NCBI GenBank assembly: GCA_945952585.1 | Contig: CAMFII010000005.1 | Location: forward strand, 124,001-188,000 | Direction of reading: 5' to 3' | Origin: an uncultured Rhodobacter sp. | GTDB taxonomy: Bacteria > Pseudomonadota > Alphaproteobacteria > Rhodobacterales > Rhodobacteraceae | Length of the DNA: 64,000 nucleotides | Shown here: one piece after another, positions 1 to 10,619 of the stretch | How positions within the stretch are numbered: position 1 is the first letter of the stretch | Layout of the letters: each line of letters begins with the position of its first letter | Notes under the pieces: model-generated | Databases searched by the model: none | What the model saw: the letters and a program-made list of their open reading frames with translations, nothing else | What the model was told of the DNA's origin: nothing | Program-made: the position numbers and the translations under genes

Positions 1-654
1 GTGATCGTCACCGCGGATCACATGGGTCACGCCCATGTCGTGATCGTCGACCACCACCGCAAGCATGTAGGTGGGCGTCCCGTCCGAGCGCAGCACGACC
101 ATGTCGTCAAGCTGGTCGTTGCGGAATTTGACCGTGCCCTGAACGACGTCCTGCACAAGCGTCTCGCCCTCGCGCGGGGCCTTCATGCGGATGGCATAGG
201 GTCCATCTGGCCAGGTCGCGGGACCCGCGTCGCGCCAGGGGCTCTGGAACAGGGTCGAGCGGCCCTCGGCGCGGGCCGCCTCGCGGAAGGCCTCGATTTC
301 CTCGGGCGTCGAATAGCAGCGATAGGCCGAGCCGCGCGCCAGCATCTCGCGCGCGACCTCGGCATGGCGGTCGCGGCGCTCGAACTGGCTGACGACCTCG
401 CCATCCCAGTCGAGGCCGAGCCAAGTCAGGCCGCGCAAGATCGCCGCCGTCGCCTCGGGGGTGGACCGCTCACGGTCGGTGTCCTCGATCCGGAGCAGGA
501 AGGTGCCGCCATGACCGCGGGCGAAAAGCCAGTTGAACAGCGCCGTGCGGCCGCCGCCGATATGCAGGTAGCCGGTTGGCGAGGGCGCAAAGCGGGTGAC
601 GATACCGGATTTGGGCTTTGCGCCGGCGGCGCGTGCGGAATTGGCGTCGGTCAT
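1..654 (-). CDS. gltX: Glutamyl-tRNA synthetase, N-terminal part (runs off left edge)
   Basis: Reverse-strand translation [64 protein letters not shown]; class I aaRS HIGH-type motif (HIGG). Confidence 0.93.
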   Translation of the reverse strand, partial: MTDANSARAAGAKPKSGIVTRFAPSPTGYLHIGGGRTALFNWLFARGHGGTFLLRIEDTDRERSTPEATAAILRGLTWLGLDWDGEVVSQFERRDRHAEVAREMLARGSAYRCYSTPEEIEAFREAARAEGRSTLFQSPWRDAGPATWPDGPYAIRMKAPREGETLVQDVVQGTVKFRNDQLDDMVVLRSDGTPTYMLAVVVDDHDMGVTHVIRGDDH

Positions 655-749
655 GACCGGGTTAACCTTTCGGAAACCATGAACGGGGCAGATTTGCCGC
701 CTGTCTAGGCAATCACGCCTGAAGTGACAAGCGCGGGAACCAGCGGGGC

Positions 750-2828
750 ATGTGGCGTCTCGGCCATCCTTTCGCGGCGCTGGCGGCCGCGCGCGGCACG
801 CTGTTCCCCTTTGTCCCGGTGCTGATCGCCTGCGGGATCGGGATCTGGTTCGGTCTTGTGGCCGAGCCGGGCCTTCCGTTCTACGGCGGCATCGCGCTGG
901 CGGCGCTTGGCCTGCTGGCGGCGTCCGTTCGGGCGCCGGACCTGGTTCAGGTGCCCGCCTGGGCCGCGTTCTGCCTCTGTCTAGGGATGCTCGCCTGCGG
1001 GCTGCGCCTGTCGCTCGTCGCCGCCCCGGTGCTGGAGTTCCGCTATTACGGCCCGGTGCAGGGCCGCGTGGTCGAAATCGACAGGTCCGAGTCCGATTTT
1101 CCGCGCATCACCCTCGACCGGGTGGTGCTCTCGCGGGTCGATCCTGTCCGCACCCCTCGCACCGTCCGCGTCACACTGCACTGGGACGGCCCCCAGACCG
1201 AGCCGAAGCCGGGCCTGACCGTGATCCTGACGGCAAATCTCGCCCCGCCGCCCGGCCCGGCCGAGCCGGGCGGCTTCGACTTCCGGCGGATGGCCTATTT
1301 CGAGGGGCTGGGCGCGGTCGGGTCCAGCCGCTCGCCCCTGCTGACGCTGGAGCCCGCCGCGCCGGGAGAGGAATGGGTGAACCGCCTGCGCGCCCATCTG
1401 TCCGGGGCGATCATGGCGCGCATTCCCGGGCAGGCCGGAGCCTTTGCCTCGGGCGCGGTCACCGGCGACCGGTCCCAGATCGCGCAGGCGACGGTTCAGG
1501 ACCTGCGCGCCTCGAACCTGTCGCATCTGCTGGCGATTTCGGGGATGAACATGGCCTTCCTGACCGGCTTCGTCTTCGCGCTGGTCCGTTATGGCATCGC
1601 ACTGGTGCCGCCGGTGGCGCTTCGGCTGAACTCGAAGAAGGTTGCGGCGGCGGTGGCGCTGGTCGTCTCGGCCTTTTACCTCGCGCTGTCGGGGGCCAAT
1701 GTCGCGACCGAGCGCGCGTTCGTCATGGTGGCGGTGATGCTGGTCGCGGTGCTGGCCGACCGGCGGGCCTTTACCCTGCGCGGCGTGGCGCTGGCCGGGA
1801 CAGCGCTGCTCCTCTGGCAGCCCGACAGCCTGTTCGGGCCGGGTTTCCAGATGTCCTTTGCCGCGACCATTGCGCTGGTCGCCGGATTCGATGCCTTGCG
1901 GCGCTGGCCTCGTGCCCAGGGATTGCCCTGGTGGGGCAGGGGCGTGATGGTCGCGGTCCTGTCCACGGTCATAGCCGGGGCGGCCACGGCTCCGCTTGGC
2001 GCCGCGCATTTCAACCGCTTCACCGATTACGGCATGATCGCCAACCTGCTGACCGTTCCTGCAATGGGGATGCTGATCATGCCAGGTGCGGTGATCGCGG
2101 TTCTGCTCGCGCCCCTGGGACTGGCCGCGCCGGGCTTCTGGGCGATGGAGCTGGGTGCGCGCTGGATCCTGGCGGTCGCGCATCTGGTGGCAGGGTGGAA
2201 GGGGGCGGTGACGGGCATTCCCGCGCCGGTGCCTGCGGTCCTGCCGCTTCTGGCGCTCGGGGCGCTGTGGGTGGTGATCTGGCAGGGGCGTGCCCGCTGG
2301 CTGGGGGTCGCGCCGCTTGTGGCCGGGTTTGTCCTGTGGGCCATCCTGCCGCGCCCGGACCTTCTCATCAGTACCGATGGCGGGTTGGCCGGCGTGATGG
2401 GGCCAGAGGGGCGGGCGCTGTCTGCCGCGAAGGGGGCCGGCTTCGCTGCATCGGACTGGCTGGCGAACGATGGTGATCTGGCGGATCAGAAGGAAGCCGC
2501 CAATCGCAAGGGGTTCACCGGTCCTGCCATGGCCCGAGGCTTTCAGCTTGGCGGGTGGCGCGGGGTCGTGCTGAAGGGCAAAGGGGCGGCCGCGCAGCTC
2601 GACCGGGCCTGCAAGGAAAACGATCTGGTGGTCCTGGCCGCGGACCTGGCAGCCTTGCCCGAGGGGTGCATCGTGATCGACCGGACCGAACTGGCGCTCA
2701 GCGGCGCGGTCGCGGGCTGGCTGGAACCGGATGGCGGATTGCGCCTTATTCCGACAAACCGTGCCGCACGCGTCTGGATGGGGCAGGTCAGCGCGCAGCC
2801 GGTGATCGTGCTGCCGCCGCCTCAGTAG
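750..2828 (+). CDS. comEC: ComEC/Rec2 family competence/DNA uptake membrane protein
   Basis: 692 aa; '[17 protein letters not shown]' competence-domain motif, multiple TM segments. Confidence 0.85.
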   Translation: MWRLGHPFAALAAARGTLFPFVPVLIACGIGIWFGLVAEPGLPFYGGIALAALGLLAASVRAPDLVQVPAWAAFCLCLGMLACGLRLSLVAAPVLEFRYYGPVQGRVVEIDRSESDFPRITLDRVVLSRVDPVRTPRTVRVTLHWDGPQTEPKPGLTVILTANLAPPPGPAEPGGFDFRRMAYFEGLGAVGSSRSPLLTLEPAAPGEEWVNRLRAHLSGAIMARIPGQAGAFASGAVTGDRSQIAQATVQDLRASNLSHLLAISGMNMAFLTGFVFALVRYGIALVPPVALRLNSKKVAAAVALVVSAFYLALSGANVATERAFVMVAVMLVAVLADRRAFTLRGVALAGTALLLWQPDSLFGPGFQMSFAATIALVAGFDALRRWPRAQGLPWWGRGVMVAVLSTVIAGAATAPLGAAHFNRFTDYGMIANLLTVPAMGMLIMPGAVIAVLLAPLGLAAPGFWAMELGARWILAVAHLVAGWKGAVTGIPAPVPAVLPLLALGALWVVIWQGRARWLGVAPLVAGFVLWAILPRPDLLISTDGGLAGVMGPEGRALSAAKGAGFAASDWLANDGDLADQKEAANRKGFTGPAMARGFQLGGWRGVVLKGKGAAAQLDRACKENDLVVLAADLAALPEGCIVIDRTELALSGAVAGWLEPDGGLRLIPTNRAARVWMGQVSAQPVIVLPPPQ

Positions 2829-3532
2829 TTGCGGATCAGGCCGACAAGGCGGCCCTGCACCCGCACCATGTGGTCGGGGAACATCCGCGTTTCATAGGCG
2901 GGGTTCGCGGCTTCCAGCGCGATCATGTTGCCCTTGCGGCGGAAGCGCTTCAGGGTCGCTTCCTGTTCCTCGACCAACGCCACGACGATATCGCCGTTTT
3001 CGGCTGTCCCCTGTTCGCGGATGATGACGATATCGCCGTCATTGATCCCGGCCTCGATCATCGAGTCGCCCTTGACCTCGAGCGCGTAGTGCTGGCCGCG
3101 GCCCGAGAGCATCGACCCCGGCACGGCGACATGGTGCGAGATATGCTGGATCGCCTCGATCGGCACGCCGGCGGCGATGCGCCCCATGACCGGCAGTTCC
3201 AGCGCATTGATCGCTTCGACCGCAATGGCGTTCCGGGGCGGGGCTGGCGGCGGCGTGGCGGGCCGGTCCCCCTGGATGACCTTGGGCGAGAAACCGGGGC
3301 GTTCCATCGCTTCTGGCAGCTTCAGGATTTCCAGCGCCCGGGCCCGGTGCGGCAGGCGGCGGATGAAGCCCCGCTCCTCAAGTGCCGTGATGAGCCGGTG
3401 GATGCCGGATTTCGATTTCAGGTCCAGCGCCTCCTTCATCTCGTCGAACGAGGGCGGGACGCCGTCGGCATCCATGCGGGTGCGGATGAAATCCAGAAGT
3501 TCCAGTTGCTTGCGGGTCAGCATCGGGCGCAA
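2822..3532 (-). CDS. lexA: LexA repressor
   Basis: [33 protein letters not shown] winged-helix N-terminus; [17 protein letters not shown] catalytic Ser region. Confidence 0.96.
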   Translation of the reverse strand: MRPMLTRKQLELLDFIRTRMDADGVPPSFDEMKEALDLKSKSGIHRLITALEERGFIRRLPHRARALEILKLPEAMERPGFSPKVIQGDRPATPPPAPPRNAIAVEAINALELPVMGRIAAGVPIEAIQHISHHVAVPGSMLSGRGQHYALEVKGDSMIEAGINDGDIVIIREQGTAENGDIVVALVEEQEATLKRFRRKGNMIALEAANPAYETRMFPDHMVRVQGRLVGLIRNY

Positions 3533-3556
3533 TCCTCGGTCTGGCGACGCGGATGG

Positions 3557-3582
3557 GTTCCCGACATGTTCTGCCCGTGTTC
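3557..3582 (-). promoter_or_regulatory. LexA/SOS box, tandem GTTC-N7-GTTC-N7-GTTC
   Basis: GTTCCCGACATGTTCTGCCCGTGTTC just upstream of lexA; matches the alphaproteobacterial GTTCN7GTTC consensus twice; TTGACA nearby on the coding strand. Confidence 0.85.
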
Positions 3583-3611
3583 CCGGTTTGTGTCAACACA
3601 TTCCGTAATTC

Positions 3612-4787
3612 TCAGATCGGCAGGTAGTCCACCTCGGTCCCCGGGCTGCGAGGGCCATCGCCAATCGGGCGGACGAGCAGGGCATCTGCCTGCGACAGGA
3701 TCGACAGGAGGGCAGAGTCCTGCCGGTCGAACGGAGTGATCGCCGGCAGGCCGGGACCGGGCGACAGGCGGGCGCGCATGTAATGCGTCCGGTTGCCGTT
3801 CGCATCGACCCCGGCACCGAGTGTGGCGCGTCGCAGGGGATGGGCGGGCGAAAGGCCCAGCATCGCCCGGATCAGGGGCAGCAGGAACAGATGCCCGCAG
3901 ACGATCGCCGAAACCGGGTTGCCGGGCAGGCCCAGCATCGCCGCCCCCATCATCCGCCCTGCCATCAGCGGTTTGCCCGGCCGCATCGCCACCTTGTAGA
4001 AGGCGCGCTCCAGCCCGAGGTCACCGGCCACCTTGCCGACAAGGTCGTGGTCGCCGACCGAGGCGCCGCCGATGGTGACGATCAGGTCCGCGCCATCGGC
4101 AAGCCCGAAGACGGTGGCGAGTTCAGCCTCGGTGTCGCGGGCGATGGGCAGCATCCGCACCTCGGCGCCCTCCGCCTCGGCCATCGCCTTCAGCGCGAAG
4201 CCGTTCGAGGCGATGATCTGGTCGGGGCGCGGGGTCTCGCCCGGCATGACCAGCTCGTCGCCGGTGGCGATCAGGGCCACGACCGGGCGGCGGCGGACCG
4301 TGACCCGGTCGATGTTCATCGCGGCAAGAAGGGCGAGGTCGGCAGGGCGCAGCCGCCGGGGTGGCAGGCTGTCGCCGGCGCGGAAATCCTGGCCCATCGG
4401 GCGGATGTTGGTTGCGCCGTCCAGACCCGCGCCAAGCAGGATCGTCTGCCCCTCGGCGGTCACATCTTCCTGGATCACGACGCGGGTCGCGCCTTCCGGC
4501 ACCGGGGCGCCCGTGAAGATGCGCACCGCCTCGCCCGGACCGACCCGGCCCGGGAAGGCATGGCCCGCGGCTGAAATGCCGGTGACGACAAGGCGGTCCC
4601 CCGGGCGCACCGGCTCGGCGACCGCGTAGCCGTCCATGGCCGAGGCGGCGAAAGGCGGCTGGGTCAGGCGGGCGTTGGCGGGCTCGGCCATGACCCGGCC
4701 GGACGCGGCTGCGAGCGACACGGTTTCGCAAGGCAGCGTCGGGGCGAGGGCGGTGACCCGCGCCTGCGCCTCTTCGACCGATATCAT
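3612..4787 (-). CDS. moeA: Molybdopterin molybdenumtransferase MoeA
   Basis: 391 aa; '[11 protein letters not shown]', '[20 protein letters not shown]', '[12 protein letters not shown]' motifs. Confidence 0.93.
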   Translation of the reverse strand: MISVEEAQARVTALAPTLPCETVSLAAASGRVMAEPANARLTQPPFAASAMDGYAVAEPVRPGDRLVVTGISAAGHAFPGRVGPGEAVRIFTGAPVPEGATRVVIQEDVTAEGQTILLGAGLDGATNIRPMGQDFRAGDSLPPRRLRPADLALLAAMNIDRVTVRRRPVVALIATGDELVMPGETPRPDQIIASNGFALKAMAEAEGAEVRMLPIARDTEAELATVFGLADGADLIVTIGGASVGDHDLVGKVAGDLGLERAFYKVAMRPGKPLMAGRMMGAAMLGLPGNPVSAIVCGHLFLLPLIRAMLGLSPAHPLRRATLGAGVDANGNRTHYMRARLSPGPGLPAITPFDRQDSALLSILSQADALLVRPIGDGPRSPGTEVDYLPI

Positions 4788-5272
4788 CGCTTCGCCTCGT
4801 AACGCCCGGATTTTCCACCGTCTTTCAGGACGACCTCGATGCCGAGGATCTCCATACCACGGTCCACGGCCTTGACCATGTCATAGACGGTCAGCGCAGC
4901 CACGCTGACGGCGGTCAGCGCCTCCATCTCGACCCCGGTCTGGCAGGTGGTCTTGACGGTGGCCTCGATGCGGATGCCGGGAAGATCGGCGTCCGGGGTT
5001 AGGTCTATGGCAACCTTGGCGATCGGCAGGGGATGGCAGAGCGGGATCAGGTCGGCGGTCTTCTTGGCCCCCATGATCCCGGCAAGCCGGGCGACACCCA
5101 GCACATCGCCCTTCTTCGCCCGGCCTTCGATGATGAGGGCCAGCGTTGCGGGCAGCATCCGCACCGCGCCGCGGGCGACGGCGATACGGTCGGTGACGGC
5201 CTTGTCCGAGACATCGACCATGTGGGCGTGACCTTCGGCATCGAAATGGGTGAGGGGATTGCCGGCCATCAC
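4784..5272 (-). CDS. moaC: Cyclic pyranopterin monophosphate synthase MoaC
   Basis: '[29 protein letters not shown]', '[15 protein letters not shown]'; 4-bp overlap with moeA. Confidence 0.95.
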   Translation of the reverse strand: MMAGNPLTHFDAEGHAHMVDVSDKAVTDRIAVARGAVRMLPATLALIIEGRAKKGDVLGVARLAGIMGAKKTADLIPLCHPLPIAKVAIDLTPDADLPGIRIEATVKTTCQTGVEMEALTAVSVAALTVYDMVKAVDRGMEILGIEVVLKDGGKSGRYEAKR

Positions 5273-6081
5273 AGCCCGCCCTGGGCCGTGCGCGGATTGG
5301 CAAGGATTGCCCGCGTCGCCGCCTCGACATCGGGCTGGCGCATCAGGCTTTCGCCGATCAGGAAGCAGCGCGCGCCATAGCGCGCCATGTCGGCCAGATC
5401 CGCCGGCGTATAGAGGCCACTTTCCGAGACGATCATCCGGTCCTCGGGCACACGCCGCGCCAGTTTCCGGGTGGTGTCGAGCGTGACTTCGAATGTGTGG
5501 AGATTGCGATTGTTGATGCCGATCAGCGGAGAACGCAGGCGCGAGGCACGGTCGAGTTCGGCCTCGTCATGGACCTCGATCAGCACGTCCATCTTCCAGT
5601 GGAAGGCCGCATCCTCCAGCTCGGCGGCCTGCGTATCGGACAGCGAGGCCATGATGATGAGGATGCAATCGGCACCAAGCGCGCGCGACTCCGCCACCTG
5701 CCAGGGATCGTAAAGGAAATCCTTGCGCAGGCAGGGCAGGCTGGTGGCCGCGCGGGCGGCGACGAGGTAGCTGTCATCACCCTGGAAGGAAGGGCCATCG
5801 GTCAGGATGGACAGGCAGGCAGCGCCGCCGCGTTCATAGGCACGGGCAAGCTCGGGCGGGTCGAAATCGGCGCGGATCAGGCCCTTCGAAGGGCTGGCCT
5901 TCTTGACCTCGGCGATAAGCCCATAGCCCGAACTGGCCGCTTCGCGCAGCGCCACGGCAAAGCCACGGGGGGCATCCGCATCACGCGCCGCCTCTTCGAT
6001 CTCGGCCAGGGGCCGGGCGGCCTTGCGCCGAGCGACATCCTCGAGCTTGTAGGCCTTGATCCTGTCCAGAATGGTCGCCAT
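5269..6081 (-). CDS. trpC: Indole-3-glycerol phosphate synthase
   Basis: '[21 protein letters not shown]', '[13 protein letters not shown]'. Confidence 0.96.
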   Translation of the reverse strand: MATILDRIKAYKLEDVARRKAARPLAEIEEAARDADAPRGFAVALREAASSGYGLIAEVKKASPSKGLIRADFDPPELARAYERGGAACLSILTDGPSFQGDDSYLVAARAATSLPCLRKDFLYDPWQVAESRALGADCILIIMASLSDTQAAELEDAAFHWKMDVLIEVHDEAELDRASRLRSPLIGINNRNLHTFEVTLDTTRKLARRVPEDRMIVSESGLYTPADLADMARYGARCFLIGESLMRQPDVEAATRAILANPRTAQGGL

Positions 6082-6101
6082 GCGATTGTCTTGTCCCAGA
6101 A

Positions 6102-6199
6102 CGATTTTTCTACGAAAAATCGGCGTTTCCTTCAGTGGGGCGATTTTTCTGCGAAAAATCGGGCTCCCGGCTTTGCGCTGATTTTTCGCAGAAAAATCG
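6102..6199. repeat. Triplet of ~20-bp palindromes in the trpD-trpC gap (dispersed palindromic element)
   Basis: CGATTTTTCTACGAAAAATCG (6102-6122), CGATTTTTCTGCGAAAAATCG (6141-6161), GATTTTTCGCAGAAAAATC (6180-6198). Confidence 0.9.
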
Positions 6200-6211
6200 T
6201 GGGCGCAAGGG

Positions 6212-7228
6212 TCAGGCTGCCGTGGTGATCCGCGCCACTGCTGCCACTTTCGCCCACGCCGCTCCGCTATCGAGGCTTTCCCGCGCCAGTTCGACCCCTT
6301 CAGGCAGGCTCGCCACCTTTTCCGCCACGACCAGGGCTGCCGCCGCGTTCAGCAGGACCGCGTCGCGATAGGCCCCGGCTGCACCGTCAAGCAGGGCGCG
6401 CAGGGCCGCGGCATTCTCGGCAGGCGTGCCGCCCAGGATCGCCTCGAAGGGATGGGCGGGCAGTCCCGCATCCTCGGGGTGCAGGTCGAACTCGCGGATG
6501 GTGCCGCCTTCCAGCGCCGCGACCTTCGTCGGCAGCGCGATCGAGATTTCATCCGTGCCATCGCCGCCATGAACAAGCCAGGCGCGCTCGGCACCAAGCG
6601 CCAACAGGGTTTCGGCCATCGGACGGATCAGCGTGGGCGAGAAGGTGCCGGTCAGCTGGCGCTTCACCCCGGCTGGATTGGTCAGCGGACCGAGGATGTT
6701 GAAGATCGTCCGCGTCCCAAGCTCGGCCCGGACCGGGCCGACATGGCGCATCGCCGGATGATGCATCGGGGCCATCATGAAGCCGATGCCGGCTTCGGAA
6801 AGGGCGCGCTCGACCACATCCGGCCCGACCATGACGTTGACGCCCAATTCGGTCAGCGCATCCGCCGCACCGGATTTCGACGAGAGGTTTCGGTTGCCGT
6901 GCTTGGCGACCGGCACGCCGGCGCCAGCCACGACGAAGGCCGTCGCGGTCGAGATATTGAGCGTGCCCTTGCCGTCACCGCCCGTGCCAACGATGTCCAT
7001 GGCGCCGGCGGGGGCGGTGACCTTGTGGCATTTGGCGCGCATGACCGTGGCGGCGGCGGCATATTCCTCGACCGTCTCGCCGCGGGCGCGCAGGGCCATC
7101 AGGAAGCCGCCGGTCTGGGCCGGGGTCGCCTCGCCCTCGAACAGCGCCTCGAAGGCGGTCTCGGCCTCGGCGCGGGTCAGGGGCCGGGTCGCCGCCAGCC
7201 CGATCAGCGGTTTCAGGCGGTCGCTCAT
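6212..7228 (-). CDS. trpD: Anthranilate phosphoribosyltransferase
   Basis: [11 protein letters not shown]...; '[36 protein letters not shown]'; longer ORF start rejected. Confidence 0.95.
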   Translation of the reverse strand: MSDRLKPLIGLAATRPLTRAEAETAFEALFEGEATPAQTGGFLMALRARGETVEEYAAAATVMRAKCHKVTAPAGAMDIVGTGGDGKGTLNISTATAFVVAGAGVPVAKHGNRNLSSKSGAADALTELGVNVMVGPDVVERALSEAGIGFMMAPMHHPAMRHVGPVRAELGTRTIFNILGPLTNPAGVKRQLTGTFSPTLIRPMAETLLALGAERAWLVHGGDGTDEISIALPTKVAALEGGTIREFDLHPEDAGLPAHPFEAILGGTPAENAAALRALLDGAAGAYRDAVLLNAAAALVVAEKVASLPEGVELARESLDSGAAWAKVAAVARITTAA

Positions 7229-7812
7229 GCCGGAACCGCGTCCCGCGCCATCTCGAGGAAGTTCCGCAGAAGCTGGTGGCCATGCTCCGAAGCGATGCTT
7301 TCGGGATGGAACTGCACGCCTTCGATCGGGCGCTCCTTGTGGCGCAGGCCCATGATCGTGCCATCCTCGAGCCAGGCGGTGACTTCCAGGCAATCTGGCA
7401 GCGTCTCGCGTTCGACGATCAGCGAGTGGTAGCGGGTGGCGAGGAAGGGCGAGGGCAGGCCGCGGAAGATGCCTTTGCCTTCGTGATGCATGACGCCCAT
7501 CTTGCCGTGGACGATCTCGTGGCAGCGGATGACATGGCCGCCGAAGGCCTCGCCGATGGTCTGGTGGCCAAGGCAAACGCCCAGAAGCGGGATCCGGGCC
7601 TCGGCGGCGGCGGCGGTGAGCGGCAGACAGATCCCGGCCTGGGCCGGATCGCAGGGGCCGGGCGACAGAACGATCGACGAGGGGCGCAGCGCCATGGCCT
7701 GCTGCACATCAAGGGCGTCGTTGCGCACGACCTTCACCTCGGCCCCGAGTTCGCCCAGGTAATGGACGAGGTTGTAGGTGAAACTGTCGTAGTTATCGAT
7801 CAATAGCAGCAT
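7225..7812 (-). CDS. trpG: Anthranilate synthase component II (glutamine amidotransferase)
   Basis: [23 protein letters not shown]; '[15 protein letters not shown]'. Confidence 0.93.
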   Translation of the reverse strand: MLLLIDNYDSFTYNLVHYLGELGAEVKVVRNDALDVQQAMALRPSSIVLSPGPCDPAQAGICLPLTAAAAEARIPLLGVCLGHQTIGEAFGGHVIRCHEIVHGKMGVMHHEGKGIFRGLPSPFLATRYHSLIVERETLPDCLEVTAWLEDGTIMGLRHKERPIEGVQFHPESIASEHGHQLLRNFLEMARDAVPA

Positions 7813-7972
7813 GGCCGCAGGCACTTTCGGCTTTTTCGGATGATCCCCGCGCAGGGTCGCGCTATACATGGGCCGAGCCGCCAAGGGGCGTCAAGGCAAA
7901 GATGCCGGCCGAAGATGCCGGATCGGCGCCTCCGGGGCGGACGGGGCAGGGTGGCAAGACAGGGGGTAGCAG

Positions 7973-9541
7973 TTGCGCGGTTTCGCATCAGGTGTGATCT
8001 GGGGCGCCGTCGTCGGTGCTCTCGGACTGGTGGTTTCGTCCGAAATGGCGCCGATGCCGGGGACGCCCGTCGCGGCCAACATGCCAGCGCCCGCCGAACC
8101 GCCCGCCGCCGAACCCTCTGCCGTGAGCCCGGCGGAGCCGCCTGTTTCCGAACAGGCCCCTGAACCGGTCGCGACCGAGACCGCGGCTTCGGGAACGGAA
8201 GCGCCGGCCACCGCGCCGAAGACCACGGCGGCGGAAACCGAGACGGCCGCAGCGCAGGACAGCCTTGATGTGCCGTCGGGGTCGGAATTCAACCGGCCGC
8301 CGGCCGAGATCAACGCGGAACTCCCCGGGCAATCTGCCGCGCCCGCTCAGGAAAGCGTGCCGGCCGTCGTCGGGGCCACCGATGTTCCCGCCCCGCCGGC
8401 CGCGGATACCGCGAGCGCGGGCCTGCCCGAACCTTCACTGGAAGGGCCAGCGGCGCCGTCTGCCCCCGTGGCCGAGGACAGCGCCCCGCAACTGGCCCTC
8501 GCGACGGCCCCCGCGGCCCCGGGGGCGAGCCCAGATCTGGCCGCCCCGGCCGGCGAGACGAGCCCGGAGGCGGCCGAGTTGCCGCCCCCGCCGCCGCTGA
8601 CGCCCGAGGAAGAGGCATTGGCCCGGACGGCCCCGGCGGCAGAAGCCCCGGTCGAGGAGGGCGCCTCACTTCCCCGTGTCATCTCGCCCGGCCAGGATGG
8701 CGCCGAGGCGGGGACGGCCAAGGTCGAGACCACCGGCGAGGCGACGCTGCCGGAGAAGCCGAAGACCGGGTTCGAAACCGAAGTGCCCGGGGTAAAGGTG
8801 GGCGCCCTGCCGCAGATCGGGGTCGAACCGAAGGCGGATGAAGAAACCGACATGGCCGCTGCGCCCGAAACGGCGCTGACCCGCAACGCGGTGAGCTTCA
8901 GCAATCCCGAGGGCAAACCTGCCTTTGCCATCATCCTGATCGATGACGGCAGCCCGACGCTGGATCGGGCTGCACTGGCGGCCCTGCCGATCCCGGTGAC
9001 CTTTGCGCTGGATCCGATGCTTCCCGACATCGGCAAAGTTGCCGAGACCTACCGGAAGGGCGGGCACGAGGTGGTGATGCTGGCCACCGGGATTCCGAAG
9101 GGGGCGACCGCCTCCGACCTGGAGGTGACCTTCGCCGCCCATGACGCGGCGCTGCCGCAGGCTGTCGCGGTGCTCGACCTGCCTGAAGGCGGCTTCCAGT
9201 CGGATCGCAAGCTGTCAGCCGATGTCGTGGGCTTAGTCGGCGCCGGCGGGCGCGGGATCCTGACCTATGATGCGGGCCTCGATTCCGCAGCGCAGGTGGC
9301 AAGCCGCGATCAGGTGCCCTCGGCGCGCATCTTCCGCAAGCTCGATGCCGAGGGGGAATCCGCGCCGACCATCCGCCGCTACCTTGACCGCGCGGCGTTC
9401 AAGGCGGCGCAGGAGGGCGCGGTGACGGTGATCGGCTCGGCCCGTCCGGAGACGGTGGCGACGATCCTGTCCTGGACGGTCGAGGGGCGCGCGTCGCAAG
9501 TGGCGCTGGCCCCGGTTTCGGCGGTTCTGACGGCCAAATAG
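7973..9541 (+). CDS. Divergent polysaccharide deacetylase family protein (YibQ-like) with long Ala/Pro/Glu-rich linker
   Basis: C-terminal 'PAFAIILIDDGSPTLDRAALAALPIPVTFALDP' deacetylase-like fold; low-complexity N-terminal ~290 aa. Confidence 0.7.
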   Translation: MRGFASGVIWGAVVGALGLVVSSEMAPMPGTPVAANMPAPAEPPAAEPSAVSPAEPPVSEQAPEPVATETAASGTEAPATAPKTTAAETETAAAQDSLDVPSGSEFNRPPAEINAELPGQSAAPAQESVPAVVGATDVPAPPAADTASAGLPEPSLEGPAAPSAPVAEDSAPQLALATAPAAPGASPDLAAPAGETSPEAAELPPPPPLTPEEEALARTAPAAEAPVEEGASLPRVISPGQDGAEAGTAKVETTGEATLPEKPKTGFETEVPGVKVGALPQIGVEPKADEETDMAAAPETALTRNAVSFSNPEGKPAFAIILIDDGSPTLDRAALAALPIPVTFALDPMLPDIGKVAETYRKGGHEVVMLATGIPKGATASDLEVTFAAHDAALPQAVAVLDLPEGGFQSDRKLSADVVGLVGAGGRGILTYDAGLDSAAQVASRDQVPSARIFRKLDAEGESAPTIRRYLDRAAFKAAQEGAVTVIGSARPETVATILSWTVEGRASQVALAPVSAVLTAK

Positions 9542-9576
9542 GTCCGGCCGGCCGGACCTCGGGAGGAGGGAAGGCG

Positions 9577-10455
9577 ATGGCGGACATCGACAGCCTGCGG
9601 GCATTGCTGCAGTCGAAGGCCCGGCCCACGGACTGGGCCGAACGGCGGGCTCGCATGGACGAGGTTTGCACCGCCGACGGATTGCCAGAGGGTGTGACCT
9701 TCTCGACCGTGATGGTGGCGGGGCGACCGGCGGAGTGGTCCTCGGGACCGGAAAGCCGGCAGGACCGGGTCGTTCTTTACCTGCATGGCGGGGGCTATTG
9801 CTCGGGGTCGATCGCGAGCCATCGCACAGTTGCGGGCGGCATCGCCAGGGCGGCGCGGCTGCGGACCCTGGCGCTCGGCTTCCGGCTCGCGCCCGAGCAT
9901 CCCTATCCGGCCGCGCTGGAGGATGCTCTTGGGGCCTGGGGCTGGCTCAGGGGGCAGGGGATCGCGGCGGAGCGGATCTGCGTGGCGGGCGACAGCGCGG
10001 GCGGCGGACTGTCGCTGGCGCTGGCGATGACGCTGCGGGCGCGGGGCGAGACGCTGCCAGGCTGCCTTTGGCTCCTTTCGCCCTGGACGGACCTGACGAT
10101 GAGCGGCGAGAGCATCACTGACGAGGATGCGGTCGATCCGCTGATCCACAAGGGCTATCTCGAAAGCCTGGCCGGGGCCTATCTGGCCGGGCATGATCCG
10201 CGCGATCCGATGGTGTCGCCCCTGTTCGGGGAAATGGCCGGCCTGCCGCCGGCGCTGATCCAGGTCGGATCGGACGAGACGCTCCTCGACGACTCGTTCA
10301 GGCTCGCCCGAAAGATGGGTGTCGCCCATGTGGCGGTGACGCTGCAGGTCTATCCGCGCATGATCCACGCCTTCCCGGTCTGGCAGAAGCGGCTGGCCGA
10401 GGGGCGGCGGGCGATCGCGCAGGCGGCGGCGTTCCTGGAGGAAAGACTGGGGTAG
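9577..10455 (+). CDS. Alpha/beta hydrolase, HSL-type esterase/lipase
   Basis: 'YLHGGGYCSGS' oxyanion motif, 'VAGDSAGGGLSLALA' nucleophile elbow. Confidence 0.88.
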   Translation: MADIDSLRALLQSKARPTDWAERRARMDEVCTADGLPEGVTFSTVMVAGRPAEWSSGPESRQDRVVLYLHGGGYCSGSIASHRTVAGGIARAARLRTLALGFRLAPEHPYPAALEDALGAWGWLRGQGIAAERICVAGDSAGGGLSLALAMTLRARGETLPGCLWLLSPWTDLTMSGESITDEDAVDPLIHKGYLESLAGAYLAGHDPRDPMVSPLFGEMAGLPPALIQVGSDETLLDDSFRLARKMGVAHVAVTLQVYPRMIHAFPVWQKRLAEGRRAIAQAAAFLEERLG

Positions 10456-10554
10456 GACCGGTCCGTTGCCGCAGGGTGCAAGCCCGCAGGGAAGGGGTAT
10501 GTCAGCTGGAGTGGGGTCTGAAATCCGGTCGCGACTGCCTGAGCGGGTGTGGAA

Positions 10555-10582
10555 CGCGCCTGCCCAGGAACAGGCAGGCGCG
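10555..10582. terminator. GC-rich perfect hairpin between convergent esterase gene and hutU
   Basis: CGCGCCTGCC-CAGGAACA-GGCAGGCGCG, 10-bp perfect arms; no clear U-tract. Confidence 0.5.
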
Positions 10583-10619
10583 GCCGGATCTGTCGCGGAA
10601 CAAATCCGGCGGATGATCG

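Noticed and set aside
1-708. 235-aa forward ORF at the left edge
   Set aside because: Antisense to gltX, whose reverse translation has clear aaRS motifs
8050-8880. Possible tandem repeat in the Pro/Ala/Glu-rich segment
   Set aside because: Low complexity but no fixed period or copy alignment; treated as a protein linker
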